64,000 bases of DNA from Nocardioides potassii (GCF_021648885.1 NZ_JAKJHZ010000005.1:682001-746000); one strand, 5' to 3'; shown: positions 9,565-18,181, numbered from the stretch's first letter. The notes: generated by a model not told the origin, from the letters alone. Translations and numbers: made by a program.

Positions 9565-10530
9565 ATGGTCGAGGTGCGCGAGGAGGAGCCTGCTCCGCGC
9601 CGGATCGAGGTGCTCGCGCGCAGCGGGCGCGAGCACTTGTGGCGGGTGATCGTGACCACCGTCGGGTCGTGCCTGCGCAACCGGGTGACCGGGCTGGCGG
9701 CCGAGGCCGCGTTCTTCGCCGTCCTGTCGGTCCCACCCCTGGTCTTCGCGCTCGCCGGCGCGGTGGGCTTCGTCAGCGACAGCTTCACCGACACCCAGGT
9801 CGACGACATCCGCAACGCCGTGCTCGAGGTCTCCCGCCAGGCGCTCACCGAGCGCGCGGTCAACGGCATCATCAAGCCGACGATCGACACCGTGCTCGAC
9901 GGCGGGCGCTACGACGTGATCTCGATCGGCTTCATCCTCGCGCTGTGGTCGGGCTCGCGCGCGCTCAACGTGTTCGTCGACACCATCACGATCATGCACG
10001 GACTCGGTGGCCACCGCGGGATCGTCGCGACCCGCGCGCTGTCGTTCGTCCTCTACGTGCTGGCGATGGTCACCGGCGCGGTCAGCATCCCGCTCGTGGT
10101 GGCCGGCCCGACGCTCGTCGACCGCGTGCTGCCCGAACGGCTGGACTTCCTCAACAACCTCTACTGGCCGCTGGTGCTCGCGCTCTGCATCTGCTTCCTC
10201 GCCACGCTCTACCACGTGTCGGTGCCGGTGCGGACGAAGTGGACCTTCAACCTCCCGGGCGCCACGTTCTCCCTGTTCTGCTGGGTGGCCGGCTCCTACG
10301 TCCTGCGTTGGGTGCTGACGGTGACCGCCGCCGAGTCGCGCTCGATCTACGGGCCGCTCGCCGCGCCCATCGCCGTGCTGCTCTGGCTCTACCTGCTGGC
10401 CCTCGCCGTCCTCATCGGCGCCGCCGTCAACGCGGCCTTCGACACGGTCTGGCCGCAGAAGACGACGACGCGCGCCCGGCTCGAGATGGTGCAGCGACTG
10501 CGCGAGCGGATAGGCGTGCGAGACTCCTGA
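9565..10530 (+). CDS. YihY/BrkB family inner-membrane protein
   Basis: A 321-aa polytopic membrane protein of the YihY/virulence factor BrkB family. About six hydrophobic segments are visible, the first at AAEAAFFAVLSVPPLVFALAGAVG and the last at AAPIAVLLWLYLLALAVLIGAAVNAAF. The family motif around the fourth and fifth helices (WTFNLPGATFSLFCW) is present. The molecular role is not settled; it was once mistaken for RNase BN. Start chosen at MVEVREEEP, with TAGCGT 7 nt upstream; an in-frame ATG 15 codons earlier lacks such a signal. Two bases separate its stop from the GTG of the potassium channel gene. Confidence 0.88.
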   Translation: MVEVREEEPAPRRIEVLARSGREHLWRVIVTTVGSCLRNRVTGLAAEAAFFAVLSVPPLVFALAGAVGFVSDSFTDTQVDDIRNAVLEVSRQALTERAVNGIIKPTIDTVLDGGRYDVISIGFILALWSGSRALNVFVDTITIMHGLGGHRGIVATRALSFVLYVLAMVTGAVSIPLVVAGPTLVDRVLPERLDFLNNLYWPLVLALCICFLATLYHVSVPVRTKWTFNLPGATFSLFCWVAGSYVLRWVLTVTAAESRSIYGPLAAPIAVLLWLYLLALAVLIGAAVNAAFDTVWPQKTTTRARLEMVQRLRERIGVRDS

Positions 10531-10532
10531 CC

Positions 10533-11621
10533 GTGCACGACGCGAGCAGCCACCCGAGCGTGGGCCGGGTCTCCCTGCCGGAGACGGTGCGCTCGCCGTG
10601 GTGGGAGCTGGGCCGCCGCGTCCTGATGGCCCTGGCCATCCTCGTGGGCACGGTCCTGCTGGTCTACTTCGACCGCGAGGGCTACCGCGACAACGCCCAC
10701 CCGGGTCGCGACCTGACCCTGCTCGACGCGTTCTACTACACGACCGTCACGCTCAGCACGACCGGCTACGGCGACATCGCGCCGGCCGACGCGCAGGCGC
10801 GCCTGATCAACGCCATCGTCATCACGCCGGCCCGCATCGCCTTCCTGGTGCTGCTCATCGGCACCACCCTCGAGGTCCTCGCCTCGCAGGGACGCGAGAT
10901 GTTCCGGGTCGCCCGGTGGAGGAAGAAGATGGACCAGCACGTCGTCGTGGTCGGCTACGGCACCAAGGGCCGCAGCGCGATCGAGACCCTCGTGAACAAC
11001 GGCTACGACCGGTCCTCGATCGTCGTCGTCGACCCCGGGCCGGTGGCACTCGAGGAGGCCAACCGCGACCAGCTCGTCGGCATCGCCGGCGACGCCACCC
11101 GCCGCGGCGTGCTGCGCCAGGCAGGCGTGGACAAGGCCACCCATGTGATCATCACGACCGACCGCGACGACTCCAACGTCCTCGTCACCCTGACCGTCCG
11201 GCAGCTCAACCCCGACGCGTGGATCGTCGCGTCGGTGCGCGAGCACGAGAACGTCCCGCTGATGCGCCAGTCCGGCGCCAACTCGGTGATCACCTCCTCC
11301 GACGCGGTCGGCCGCCTCCTCGGCCTGTCGTCGATGTCGCCGACGCTCGGCTCGGTGATGGAGGACCTGATGACGTACGGCGAGGGGCTGGAGGTCGCCG
11401 AGCGCGACCTCCTCGTCAACGAGGTCGGCAAGCAGCCCCAGCGGCTGCCCGACCAGGTGATCGCTGTGGTGCGTGACGAGAAGGTCTACCGCTACTTCGA
11501 CCCGGTGGTCTCGCTGCTCGCCCGCGGCGACCGCCTCATCGTCGTCCGACCGGCGAAGGAGCTGCCGTGGGCGCCGCGCCCCGGCACGCACGGCGAGGAC
11601 CTCGCCGACGAGGACGACTGA
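10533..11621 (+). CDS. Two-TM potassium channel with TrkA-N (RCK) regulatory domain
   Basis: Ion channel subunit for K+ flux across the cytoplasmic membrane. An N-terminal helix (about residues 30-45) is followed by a pore loop with the selectivity filter TTGYGD (residues 76-81) and a second helix (RIAFLVLLIGTTLEVL). A cytoplasmic RCK domain then begins with the Rossmann motif VVVVGYGTKGR, and a C-terminal TrkA-C-like region follows. The 362-aa length fits the MthK/Kch class. The GTG start lies 2 bp after the preceding stop, so it is probably co-transcribed with the BrkB-like gene. Confidence 0.93.
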   Translation: MHDASSHPSVGRVSLPETVRSPWWELGRRVLMALAILVGTVLLVYFDREGYRDNAHPGRDLTLLDAFYYTTVTLSTTGYGDIAPADAQARLINAIVITPARIAFLVLLIGTTLEVLASQGREMFRVARWRKKMDQHVVVVGYGTKGRSAIETLVNNGYDRSSIVVVDPGPVALEEANRDQLVGIAGDATRRGVLRQAGVDKATHVIITTDRDDSNVLVTLTVRQLNPDAWIVASVREHENVPLMRQSGANSVITSSDAVGRLLGLSSMSPTLGSVMEDLMTYGEGLEVAERDLLVNEVGKQPQRLPDQVIAVVRDEKVYRYFDPVVSLLARGDRLIVVRPAKELPWAPRPGTHGEDLADEDD

Positions 11622-11636
11622 CGTGCTGGTGGTCCG

Positions 11637-12260
11637 TTGATCTGCTCGCACGCCCACCGGTTCGTCTTCGTCAAGACCCGCAAGACGGCCGGCACCAGCC
11701 TGGAGATCGCGTTGTCGCGCCACTGCGGCCCCGACGACATCGTCACCAGGATCAGCCCGGCCGACGAGGAGCTGCGCGTGGCGGCCGGGGGAGTGCCGCC
11801 GCAGAACGACGACACCGACCCCAGCTCCTACGCCCACATGGGCGCGCGCCGCGTCATCCAGGTCATCGGCCGCGAGACGTGGGACGACTACTTCACCTTC
11901 GCCGTGGAGCGGAACCCCTTCGACGTGGTCGCGTCGTCGTGGCGCTACAGCTCGCGCAAGCCGAGCTTCACCAAGACGTTCGCCGAGTTCGTCCGCACCC
12001 CGCGCCGCCTCGACCGCCTCGCCCTCAACGAGCGCCTCTACCGCCTGGGCGGCGAGGTCGTCGTGGACCGGGTCTACCGCTACGAGGAGCTGCCGGCCGC
12101 GATCGCCGACATCTCGGCGCGGCTCGGCCTCGACCTCGACCTGCCCCACGCCAAGCAGGGGAGCGGCCCGCACTACCGCGAGCTCTACGGCCCCGGCGAC
12201 GCCGAGATCGTGGCCGCACGGTTCGCGCGGACCATCCGCGAGTTCGGCTACGAGTTCTGA
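11637..12260 (+). CDS. Sulfotransferase-like protein
   Basis: A 207-aa protein with the two PAPS-binding elements of sulfotransferases: a P-loop-like VKTRKTAGTSLE near residues 12-23, and VERNPFDVVAS (3'-phosphate binding) near residues 88-98. It most resembles the short carbohydrate sulfotransferase-2 type. Acceptor unknown. Its only possible start in frame is TTG at 11637, since an in-frame stop lies just upstream. It sits 15 bp behind the channel gene. The presence of a sulfatase gene about 4 kb away is noted but implies no link. Confidence 0.72.
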   Translation: MICSHAHRFVFVKTRKTAGTSLEIALSRHCGPDDIVTRISPADEELRVAAGGVPPQNDDTDPSSYAHMGARRVIQVIGRETWDDYFTFAVERNPFDVVASSWRYSSRKPSFTKTFAEFVRTPRRLDRLALNERLYRLGGEVVVDRVYRYEELPAAIADISARLGLDLDLPHAKQGSGPHYRELYGPGDAEIVAARFARTIREFGYEF

Positions 12261-12261
12261 C

Positions 12262-13161
12262 TCAGTCGCCGCCGAGCGAGCGGAGCACGAGCGGCAGCTC
12301 GGGGAGCATCTCGGTCGCGAGGTAGCCGACCCGACCCCACCGCGCGGCCAGCACGTCGCCCGCCGCGGCGTGCACGTGCTTGGCCCACACCGTGGCCTGG
12401 ACCGGCTCGGCCCCGCGGGCCAGCAGACCCGCGACCGCTCCTGCCACGACGTCCCCGCTGCCCGAGGTGCCCAGACCGGTGTCGCCGGTCGACACGCGCC
12501 ACACCTCGCCGCCTGCTGCGACGAGCGGCCCGCACCCCACGACGGCGCCGTAGCGGTCGGCCGCCTCGAGGCTGGCCCGCGCCTGGTCGTCGTCGGGGAC
12601 CTCGTCGACGCCCAGCATGCCGGCGAGCTCGCCGGCGTTGGGGGTCAGCACGAGTCGCCCGGCGAGCCGGTCGACGGACGCCGCGGCGACGTCCGGCAGC
12701 GCGGTGAGCGCTGCCGCGTCGAGGATGACGGGTACGTCGTCGGGGACCGATGCGCCGACCGCCTCGACCAGCCGGACCGCGCCGTCGCCGCTCCGGAGGC
12801 CCGGTCCCAGCACGACGGCGTCCGCCCGCTCCAGCTCGCCGGCCAGCAGGTCCTCCACGTCCTCGCCCGTGATGGCGCCGCGGTCGTCCTGCGGGAGGGG
12901 GAGCGTCCCGCACTCGGGCAGCGCCACCGCCACCTGCCCGGCCACCCCCTCCGCCGTCGCGATCGTGAGCCGACCGGCACCCATGCGCAGGGCCGCGATC
13001 CCGGCGAGCTGCACGCCACCGGGCGTCGTGCACGACCCACCGACCACCAGCACCTGGCCGCGTGCGTACTTCGTGCCCGAGGTCTCGGGCAGCGGCCACG
13101 ACCGCAGCACGTCCGGCGTCACGGGCCGCGGCGACTCCGGCGTACCGCCTCGCGCCTCCAT
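12262..13161 (-). CDS. nnrD: ADP/ATP-dependent NAD(P)H-hydrate dehydratase (YjeF C-terminal domain type)
   Basis: Repairs hydrated NAD(P)H using a nucleotide. The 299-aa protein holds only the ribokinase-fold dehydratase domain: the glycine-rich VLVVGGSCTTPGG, the TPNAGELAGML block and the catalytic-loop GTSGSGDVVAG, where the Asp is the predicted base. The N-terminal epimerase (NnrE) domain found fused in many bacteria is absent. Its ATG overlaps the TGA of the phosphatase gene, so translation is probably coupled. Its stop lies next to that of the convergent sulfotransferase-like gene. Confidence 0.92.
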   Translation of the reverse strand: MEARGGTPESPRPVTPDVLRSWPLPETSGTKYARGQVLVVGGSCTTPGGVQLAGIAALRMGAGRLTIATAEGVAGQVAVALPECGTLPLPQDDRGAITGEDVEDLLAGELERADAVVLGPGLRSGDGAVRLVEAVGASVPDDVPVILDAAALTALPDVAAASVDRLAGRLVLTPNAGELAGMLGVDEVPDDDQARASLEAADRYGAVVGCGPLVAAGGEVWRVSTGDTGLGTSGSGDVVAGAVAGLLARGAEPVQATVWAKHVHAAAGDVLAARWGRVGYLATEMLPELPLVLRSLGGD

Positions 13162-13910
13162 CAGGCCTCCCCGGTCGCACTGGGCTCGTCGGTGACGCTG
13201 ACGTTCTCCTGCTGCAGGTGGTCGCGCAGGTTGTAGTCGGTGACGTCCCACCCGGTCGGCGAGTCGGGGTCCTGCTGCAGGCGGCAGATCGCGGCGTTGC
13301 CCAGGGCGTTGTCACGGGCCCGGGCCAGCACCTGCTCCTCGTCCATCGCCTCCGCGACGTAGCAGAAGAGCAGGAGCACCACGTCGTGGCCGGTCACGAG
13401 CACGCGCTGGTGCTTCTCGGCGTGCGCGAGGTCGGTCAGCACCGCCCGCACACGCATCGCCACGTCCGCCCAGGACTCCCCGCCGGGGGGCCGGTAGTAG
13501 AACTTGCCGAGCCAGTCGCGCCGCTCCGCCTCCTCGGGGTACGCCGCCCGGATGCCCGCACTGGTCAGCTTGTCCGTGATGCCCATGTCCCGGTCCCGCA
13601 GCCGCTCGTCCACCCGACGCGGGATGTCGAGGCCGGCGGTGTCGAGGGCGATCTCCGCGGTCTCCCGTGCACGCCGGTAGGGGCTGGTCCACAGCACCTC
13701 GGGCCGCTCCTCGGGGGCCAGCGCGGCGAGCCAGCGCCCGACCGCGGCCGCCTGGTCGCGGCCGGTGCCGGACAGCACCACGTCCGGGTCGCGCGCGGGC
13801 ACCTCGATCCTCTCGAGCCTGTCGCGGGCGGCCGCCTCGGCGGCGACATTGCCCTCGGACTGGCCGTGACGCACGAGGACGAGCTGCTTGAGCGGGTCGT
13901 GGTGGGTCAT
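13161..13910 (-). CDS. Histidine phosphatase family protein
   Basis: A 249-aa phosphoglycerate-mutase-like protein. The catalytic RHG motif is in LVLVRHGQSEGN (residues 10-20), the proton-donor region contains SPYRRARETAEIAL, and the second His lies in VLVTGHDVVLLL. These are the residues expected of an active phosphatase, but substrate specificity cannot be read from them. TAGCGT at 13917-13922 lies 6 nt before the ATG, again pointing to a leaderless start. It is followed directly by nnrD. Confidence 0.88.
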   Translation of the reverse strand: MTHHDPLKQLVLVRHGQSEGNVAAEAAARDRLERIEVPARDPDVVLSGTGRDQAAAVGRWLAALAPEERPEVLWTSPYRRARETAEIALDTAGLDIPRRVDERLRDRDMGITDKLTSAGIRAAYPEEAERRDWLGKFYYRPPGGESWADVAMRVRAVLTDLAHAEKHQRVLVTGHDVVLLLFCYVAEAMDEEQVLARARDNALGNAAICRLQQDPDSPTGWDVTDYNLRDHLQQENVSVTDEPSATGEA

Positions 13911-13971
13911 GTCCCCACGCTAGGAAGACCGCCGCCGGCGGCGGCACGTCCATGCAGGTGGGGCGTGGCGG

Positions 13972-14754
13972 CTACCGGTGGCCGAGCCGGCCCGAGATCA
14001 CGGCGGCCGCCGCGAGCAGGCTCGGCAGCACCTCGTCCATCCGCCCGTCGGGCAGACGGTCCGACGGCGCGGTGATCGAGAGGACAGCCGCCAGGTCGTC
14101 GAGTGCTCCACGCACGGGGACCGACAGGGTGTGCACCCCCTCGATCGTCTCCTCGAACGCCCTCGCGTGCCCCAATCGCCGTACGTCGTCGAGCTGGCGC
14201 CGCAGCTCGTCGGGCGTCGGAGGGTTCACCGGCTCGAGGTCGGTCGTCTCGCGATCGGCGAGGACGCGCAGGACCTCCGCCTCGGTGCGCTCGGCGAGCA
14301 CCACCTTGGCCGGCGCGCCGAACCACAGCGGAAGTGGGCGGCCGACGTCGAAGCGGGCGCTCAGGCGTCGCTGGGCCTCGACCTGCTCGACGTGGATCAG
14401 CCGGTCCGCGTGCCCGACGGAGATGCCGACCGTCTCCGTCACGTCGGCAGCGAGGTCGGTCATCGGACCGATCGCGGCGGCGTGGAGGCTCAGCCCGCGC
14501 TGGTAGGCCGACCCAAGTGCGAGGGTGCGCGGGCCCAGTCCGTAGCGCTTGGTCGACGGGTCCTGCACCGCCAGGTCGACCCCCTCGAGCTCGACCAGGA
14601 TGCGCTGCACGGCCGACTTGGAGAGGCCGGTGCGCTCGGCGATGCTCCGCACGCTCGGCGCGGCGGTGTCGGTGGCCAGCAGGTCGAGGACGGCGACGGC
14701 CCGCCGCAGCAGGCCGCGCTCCTCGGAACGGTCCGGGGCGGGTGGAAGGGCCAC
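13972..14754 (-). CDS. IclR family transcriptional regulator
   Basis: A 260-aa regulator with an N-terminal winged helix-turn-helix (PSVRSIAERTGLSKSAVQRIL, about residues 30-50) and a C-terminal IclR effector domain (GPMTDLAADVTETVGISV and FEETIEGVHTLSVPV). The GTG start has GAGGAG 6 nt upstream; the long open frame upstream has no good start. It is divergent from the transporter/sulfatase pair, and two palindromes in the gap (14835-14871) are the likely operators. It probably controls those genes in response to the transported substrate or a product. Confidence 0.92.
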   Translation of the reverse strand: MALPPAPDRSEERGLLRRAVAVLDLLATDTAAPSVRSIAERTGLSKSAVQRILVELEGVDLAVQDPSTKRYGLGPRTLALGSAYQRGLSLHAAAIGPMTDLAADVTETVGISVGHADRLIHVEQVEAQRRLSARFDVGRPLPLWFGAPAKVVLAERTEAEVLRVLADRETTDLEPVNPPTPDELRRQLDDVRRLGHARAFEETIEGVHTLSVPVRGALDDLAAVLSITAPSDRLPDGRMDEVLPSLLAAAAVISGRLGHR

Positions 14755-14795
14755 GGGGCACTCCTCGCGAGGTGACAGGGGAAGTCGATCACTCC

Positions 14796-14824
14796 TTGAC
14801 AGGGCATGACGCAGTCCGAAGACT
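14796..14824 (+). promoter_or_regulatory. Candidate sigma-70-type promoter of the transporter-sulfatase operon
   Basis: TTGACA (14796-14801) is separated by 17 nt from AAGACT (14819-14824), putting the start of transcription near 14831, immediately before the two palindromes. This is the best -35/-10 pair I saw in the window. Confidence 0.5.
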
Positions 14825-14834
14825 GACACGCCGT

Positions 14835-14871
14835 GTCCCGATAGCGGGACGACTGTCCCACTGAACGGGAC
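14835..14871. promoter_or_regulatory. Tandem palindromic operators, probably for the IclR regulator
   Basis: GTCCCGATAGCGGGAC (14835-14850) is a perfect 6-bp inverted repeat with a 4-nt spacer. GTCCC...GGGAC (14855-14871) repeats the same half-site with a 7-nt spacer. The centres are about 20 bp apart, two helical turns, which suits side-by-side dimers on one face of the DNA. Placed between the predicted transcription start and the ribosome-binding site, they would repress the transporter gene. Confidence 0.6.
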
Positions 14872-14889
14872 GATATGCAAGGAGAACCC

Positions 14890-16251
14890 ATGGCACACGT
14901 GAGCCCGACGCTCGACGCAGAGGCCGTCCAGGACCAGGCCGAGATCCGGCGGGTGGCGGGAGCCAGCCTGCTCGGCTCCGTGGTCGAGTGGTACGACTTC
15001 TTCCTCTACGGGACCATGGCGGCCCTGGTCTTCAACGGTCAGTTCTTCCCGACGGTCGACCCGCTGATCGGGACGATGCTCTCCTTCGCCACCTTCGCGG
15101 CCGGATTCATCACCCGCCCGCTCGGCGGCTTCGTCTTCGGGCACTTCGGCGACCGGATCGGCCGCAAGAAGATGCTCGTCCTGACGATGCTCATCATGGG
15201 GCTCTCCACCTTCGCGATGGGCCTGCTGCCCAACTACGCCGCGATCGGGATCGCGGCACCGGTGCTGCTGCTCGTCCTGCGGATGCTCCAGGGCATCGGC
15301 CTCGGAGGGGAGTGGGGCGGCGCCGTGCTGCTGTGCGTCGAGCACGCTCCCGACGACAGGCGCGGCTGGTTCTCGTCGTGGCCCCAGCTCGGTGTGCCGA
15401 TCGGCCTGCTCACCTCCACCCTCGCCGTCACGGCCGTGACACAGCTTCCGGAGGACGCCTTCCAGTCGTGGGGCTGGCGGGTGCCCTTCCTGGTCTCGAT
15501 CGCGCTCGTCGTCGTGGGCCTGGTCATCCGGCTCAGGATCGACGAGCCGCCGGCCTTCAAGGAGATCGACGAGGCCGACGAGAAGGCCGCCCTGCCGCTC
15601 GTCGAGGTCTTCCGCAAGCACCCGAAGGTCACCCTCCTGGCGATGGGCGCGCGGGTCAGCGAGAGCGTCACCTTCAACATCTACAACGCCTTCCTCGTCA
15701 CCTACACCGTCACCGTGCTCGGCCTGAGGCCCTCGGTGGTGCTCGACGCGCTCCTGGTGGCGTCCGTCGTCGGCTTCGGCGCGATCCTCGTCGCCGGCCG
15801 CCTCTCCGACCGCTTCGGCCGACGGCCGGTCTTCGCCACCGGTGCCGGGCTGGCCCTCGTGAGCGCCGTGCCGATCTTCGCCCTCGTCAACACCGAGAAC
15901 GCCGTGCTCATCACCCTCGGCGTCGTCGTCGGCTGGGGGCTCGCCGCGTGCATCATGTTCGGCCCCGAGGGTGCGATGTTCGCCGAGGTCTTCCCGACCC
16001 GCGTCCGCTACTCCGGCATGAGCGCGGTCTACCAGATCGGCGTCATCCCGACCGGTGCCGTCGCCCCACTGATCGGCACCTCGCTGGTCACCGCGTGGAG
16101 CGGGTCGGTGTGGCCGGTCGCGGTCTACGTGATGGCCATGGCGGCGATCTCGCTGGTCTCGGTGTTCTTCCTCCCCGAGACCCACCGCCGCGACCTGCGC
16201 GACGCGTCGTCGTACGACAGCACCCGCTCGACCGTGGGCGCCGCCCGGTGA
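14890..16251 (+). CDS. MFS transporter, metabolite:H+ symporter (MHS) family
   Basis: Proton-coupled importer of a small organic solute, with 12 predicted membrane helices in 453 aa. The MHS signature near the first helix (ASLLGSVVEWYDFFLYGTMA) and the loop 2-3 motif GHFGDRIGRKK are clear, and GRLSDRFGRRP marks the repeat in the second half. ProP, ShiA and KgtP belong here, so the substrate could be an organic acid, aromatic acid or osmolyte. The ATG at 14890 is chosen over 14875 because AAGGAG lies in front of it. It overlaps the sulfatase GTG by 4 bp, which suggests that a sulfate ester or its desulfated product is transported. Confidence 0.93.
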   Translation: MAHVSPTLDAEAVQDQAEIRRVAGASLLGSVVEWYDFFLYGTMAALVFNGQFFPTVDPLIGTMLSFATFAAGFITRPLGGFVFGHFGDRIGRKKMLVLTMLIMGLSTFAMGLLPNYAAIGIAAPVLLLVLRMLQGIGLGGEWGGAVLLCVEHAPDDRRGWFSSWPQLGVPIGLLTSTLAVTAVTQLPEDAFQSWGWRVPFLVSIALVVVGLVIRLRIDEPPAFKEIDEADEKAALPLVEVFRKHPKVTLLAMGARVSESVTFNIYNAFLVTYTVTVLGLRPSVVLDALLVASVVGFGAILVAGRLSDRFGRRPVFATGAGLALVSAVPIFALVNTENAVLITLGVVVGWGLAACIMFGPEGAMFAEVFPTRVRYSGMSAVYQIGVIPTGAVAPLIGTSLVTAWSGSVWPVAVYVMAMAAISLVSVFFLPETHRRDLRDASSYDSTRSTVGAAR

Positions 16252-17867
16252 GCCCGCGGGAGGGACGCCCCGACGTCCTGCTGATCCTGGCCGACGACAT
16301 GGGGTTCTCGGACATCACGTCCTACGGCGGCGAGGTGCGTACGCCGTCCCTCGACCGGCTCGCGACCGGCGGCGTGCGGATGACGCAGTTCTACAACACC
16401 GCGCGCTGCAGCCCGTCGCGCGCGTCGCTGCTGACCGGCCTGCACCCGCACCAGGTGGGGATCGGCATCCTGAACTTCGACGACGCACCTGACGGGTACC
16501 CCGGCAACCTCAGCGAGGAGTGCGCGACCGTCGCGGAGGTGTGCCGCGACGCCGGCTACGCGACGTACCTCTCCGGCAAGTGGCACCTCGCCGTGGACAT
16601 GGAGACACCCAACCCGGCCTGGCCGACACGACGGGGCTTCGACCGATTCTTCGGGACGCTCGAGGGGGCGGGCTCGTTCTACCGGCCTCGCACGCTCGTG
16701 CGGCAGGAGACCAACATCGAGCACGAGGCCGAGGAGCCGGGCTGGTTCTACACCGACGCCATCTCCGACACGGCCGTGGAGTTCCTCGCCGAGCACGAGC
16801 AGCAGCGCGCCGACGACCCGTTCTTCCTGTTCCTCGCCTACACCGCACCTCACTGGCCGCTGCACGCGCACGAGGAGGACATCGCGAGGTACGCCGGTCG
16901 CTTCGACGCGGGCTGGGACCAGCTGCGCGAGGAGCGGCTCGAGCGCCTGGTGAAGGAGGGCATCATCGACGCGTCGTGGCCGCTGACCCCGCGCGACGAG
17001 CGCGTGCCGGCCTGGGAGGACGTCGTGGACCGGGAGTGGGAGGCCTCGCGGATGGCGACCTACGCCGCCCAGGTCGACCGGATGGACCAGGGCATCGGAC
17101 GGGTGCTCGACCAGCTCGAGGCGACCGGACGGCTCGACAACACGCTCGTCGTCTTCCTCTCCGACAACGGTGGGTGCGCGGAGGAGATGCCCCCCGGTGA
17201 CGGGGCGCGCGAGTTCGTCACCGCGTTCGTCCCCCTCCAGGAGACGACCCGCGAGGGCGAGCCGGTCGTGCCCGGCAACGACCCGGCGCTCACGCCCGGG
17301 CCGGAGTCGACGTACATGTCCTACGGACGGTCGTGGGCCAACCTGTCCAACACGCCGTTTCGCGAGTACAAGCACTGGGTGCACGAGGGAGGAATCTCGA
17401 CGCCGTTCATCGCGCACTGGCCGGTCGGCCTGCCGACCGACGGCTCGCTGTGCACGGTCCCCAGCCAGCTGGTCGACGTGCTGCCGACGATCGCGGAGGC
17501 GGCGGGCGCCCGCTACCCGGCACAGCGCAACGGCGCCGCCATTCCCGGTGCCGAGGGCGTCAGCCTGCTCGCGGCGCTCCGGGGCGAGGGGACGCCGGAC
17601 GACCGCGACCTGTTCTGGGAGCACGAGGGCAACTGCGCCGTACGCCGGGGCCGCTGGAAGCTCGTGAAGAAGTACCGCGGGGAGTGGGAGCTCTACGACA
17701 TCGAGGCCGACCGCACCGAGCTCGACGACCGTGCGGGGGACCACCCCGACCTCGTCGCCACGCTCGCCGAGGCGTGGCAGGTGTGGGCGGACCGGTGTGG
17801 AGTGATCCCGCGCGAGAGGGTCCTCGAGATCTACGCGGCGCGTGGGCACGGGCTGCCCGAGGAGTAG
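16248..17867 (+). CDS. Type I sulfatase (arylsulfatase-like)
   Basis: Hydrolyses sulfate esters. The formylglycine signature CSPSR is present with the modifiable Cys at residue 54 (TARCSPSRASLLTG). The metal-binding DD is at residues 16-17 (ILADDMGFSD), SGKWHL follows, and FLSDNGG supplies the second metal pair. The 539-aa length is typical of arylsulfatases. There is no signal peptide: the protein starts VSPREGRPDVLLIL, so it should act in the cytoplasm on imported substrate, which fits coupling to the transporter by GTGA overlap. A formylglycine-generating enzyme is not in this window and must lie elsewhere. Confidence 0.93.
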   Translation: MSPREGRPDVLLILADDMGFSDITSYGGEVRTPSLDRLATGGVRMTQFYNTARCSPSRASLLTGLHPHQVGIGILNFDDAPDGYPGNLSEECATVAEVCRDAGYATYLSGKWHLAVDMETPNPAWPTRRGFDRFFGTLEGAGSFYRPRTLVRQETNIEHEAEEPGWFYTDAISDTAVEFLAEHEQQRADDPFFLFLAYTAPHWPLHAHEEDIARYAGRFDAGWDQLREERLERLVKEGIIDASWPLTPRDERVPAWEDVVDREWEASRMATYAAQVDRMDQGIGRVLDQLEATGRLDNTLVVFLSDNGGCAEEMPPGDGAREFVTAFVPLQETTREGEPVVPGNDPALTPGPESTYMSYGRSWANLSNTPFREYKHWVHEGGISTPFIAHWPVGLPTDGSLCTVPSQLVDVLPTIAEAAGARYPAQRNGAAIPGAEGVSLLAALRGEGTPDDRDLFWEHEGNCAVRRGRWKLVKKYRGEWELYDIEADRTELDDRAGDHPDLVATLAEAWQVWADRCGVIPRERVLEIYAARGHGLPEE

Positions 17868-17878
17868 CGACCGGCGGT

Positions 17879-17913
17879 GCCGGACCAGGTCCACGGGGGT
17901 GAGGTGGTCCGGC
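17879..17913 (+). terminator. Hairpin after the sulfatase gene
   Basis: GCCGGACCA (17879-17887) pairs with TGGTCCGGC (17905-17913), a 9-bp stem with a 17-nt loop, 12 bp after the sulfatase stop. There is no T-run. Confidence 0.4.
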
Positions 17914-17928
17914 GCCGCGGGGAACGAC

Positions 17929-17959
17929 GAAGGCCCCGTCTCGAGGAGACGGGGCCTTC
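17929..17959. terminator. Strong perfect hairpin between the sulfatase gene and tRNA-Val
   Basis: A 14-bp perfect stem with a 3-nt loop (17929-17942 with 17946-17959). It lies 8 bp beyond the CCA end of tRNA-Val, so it probably ends the minus-strand tRNA transcript and perhaps also the sulfatase operon from the other side. No U-tract follows, as is common in actinobacteria. Confidence 0.7.
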
Positions 17960-17967
17960 GCTACTGC

Positions 17968-18042
17968 TGGTGGGCGATACTGGGTTTGAACCAGTGACCT
18001 CTTCCGTGTCAAGGAAGCGCGCTACCGCTGCGCCAATCGCCC
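17968..18042 (-). tRNA. tRNA-Val (GAC)
   Basis: Acceptor stem GGGCGAT pairs with ATCGCCC. The anticodon loop TTGACAC between CTTCC and GGAAG gives anticodon GAC. The T loop is GGTTCAAACC-like, and the 3' CCA is encoded (17968-17970). Last gene of a three-tRNA cluster. Confidence 0.95.
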
Positions 18043-18074
18043 CAGTCTGGTGAACAGTGTTGAGTTGTGCTGCG

Positions 18075-18145
18075 AGGTGGGTACGGGATTTGAACCCGTG
18101 TACACGGATTTGCAGTCCGTTGCCTCGCCTCTCGGCCAACCCACC
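18075..18145 (-). tRNA. tRNA-Cys (GCA)
   Basis: 71 nt; acceptor GGTGGGT pairs with ACCCACC. The anticodon arm ACGGA-CTGCAAA-TCCGT gives anticodon GCA. CCA is not encoded. It lies between tRNA-Gly and tRNA-Val on the same strand. Confidence 0.94.
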
Positions 18146-18181
18146 GTGTGGAGACTCCGTCGAACCGGGGGAGACCTTCCG

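Noticed and set aside
11637..12260. Sulfotransferase-like gene as part of the sulfatase unit
   Set aside because: It lies on the far side of three unrelated genes and two strand changes, so no functional link can be claimed.
14755..16185. Long upstream extension of the IclR regulator antisense to the transporter
   Set aside because: His/Asp/Glu/Gly-rich shadow sequence. The regulator's own GTG has a good ribosome-binding site.
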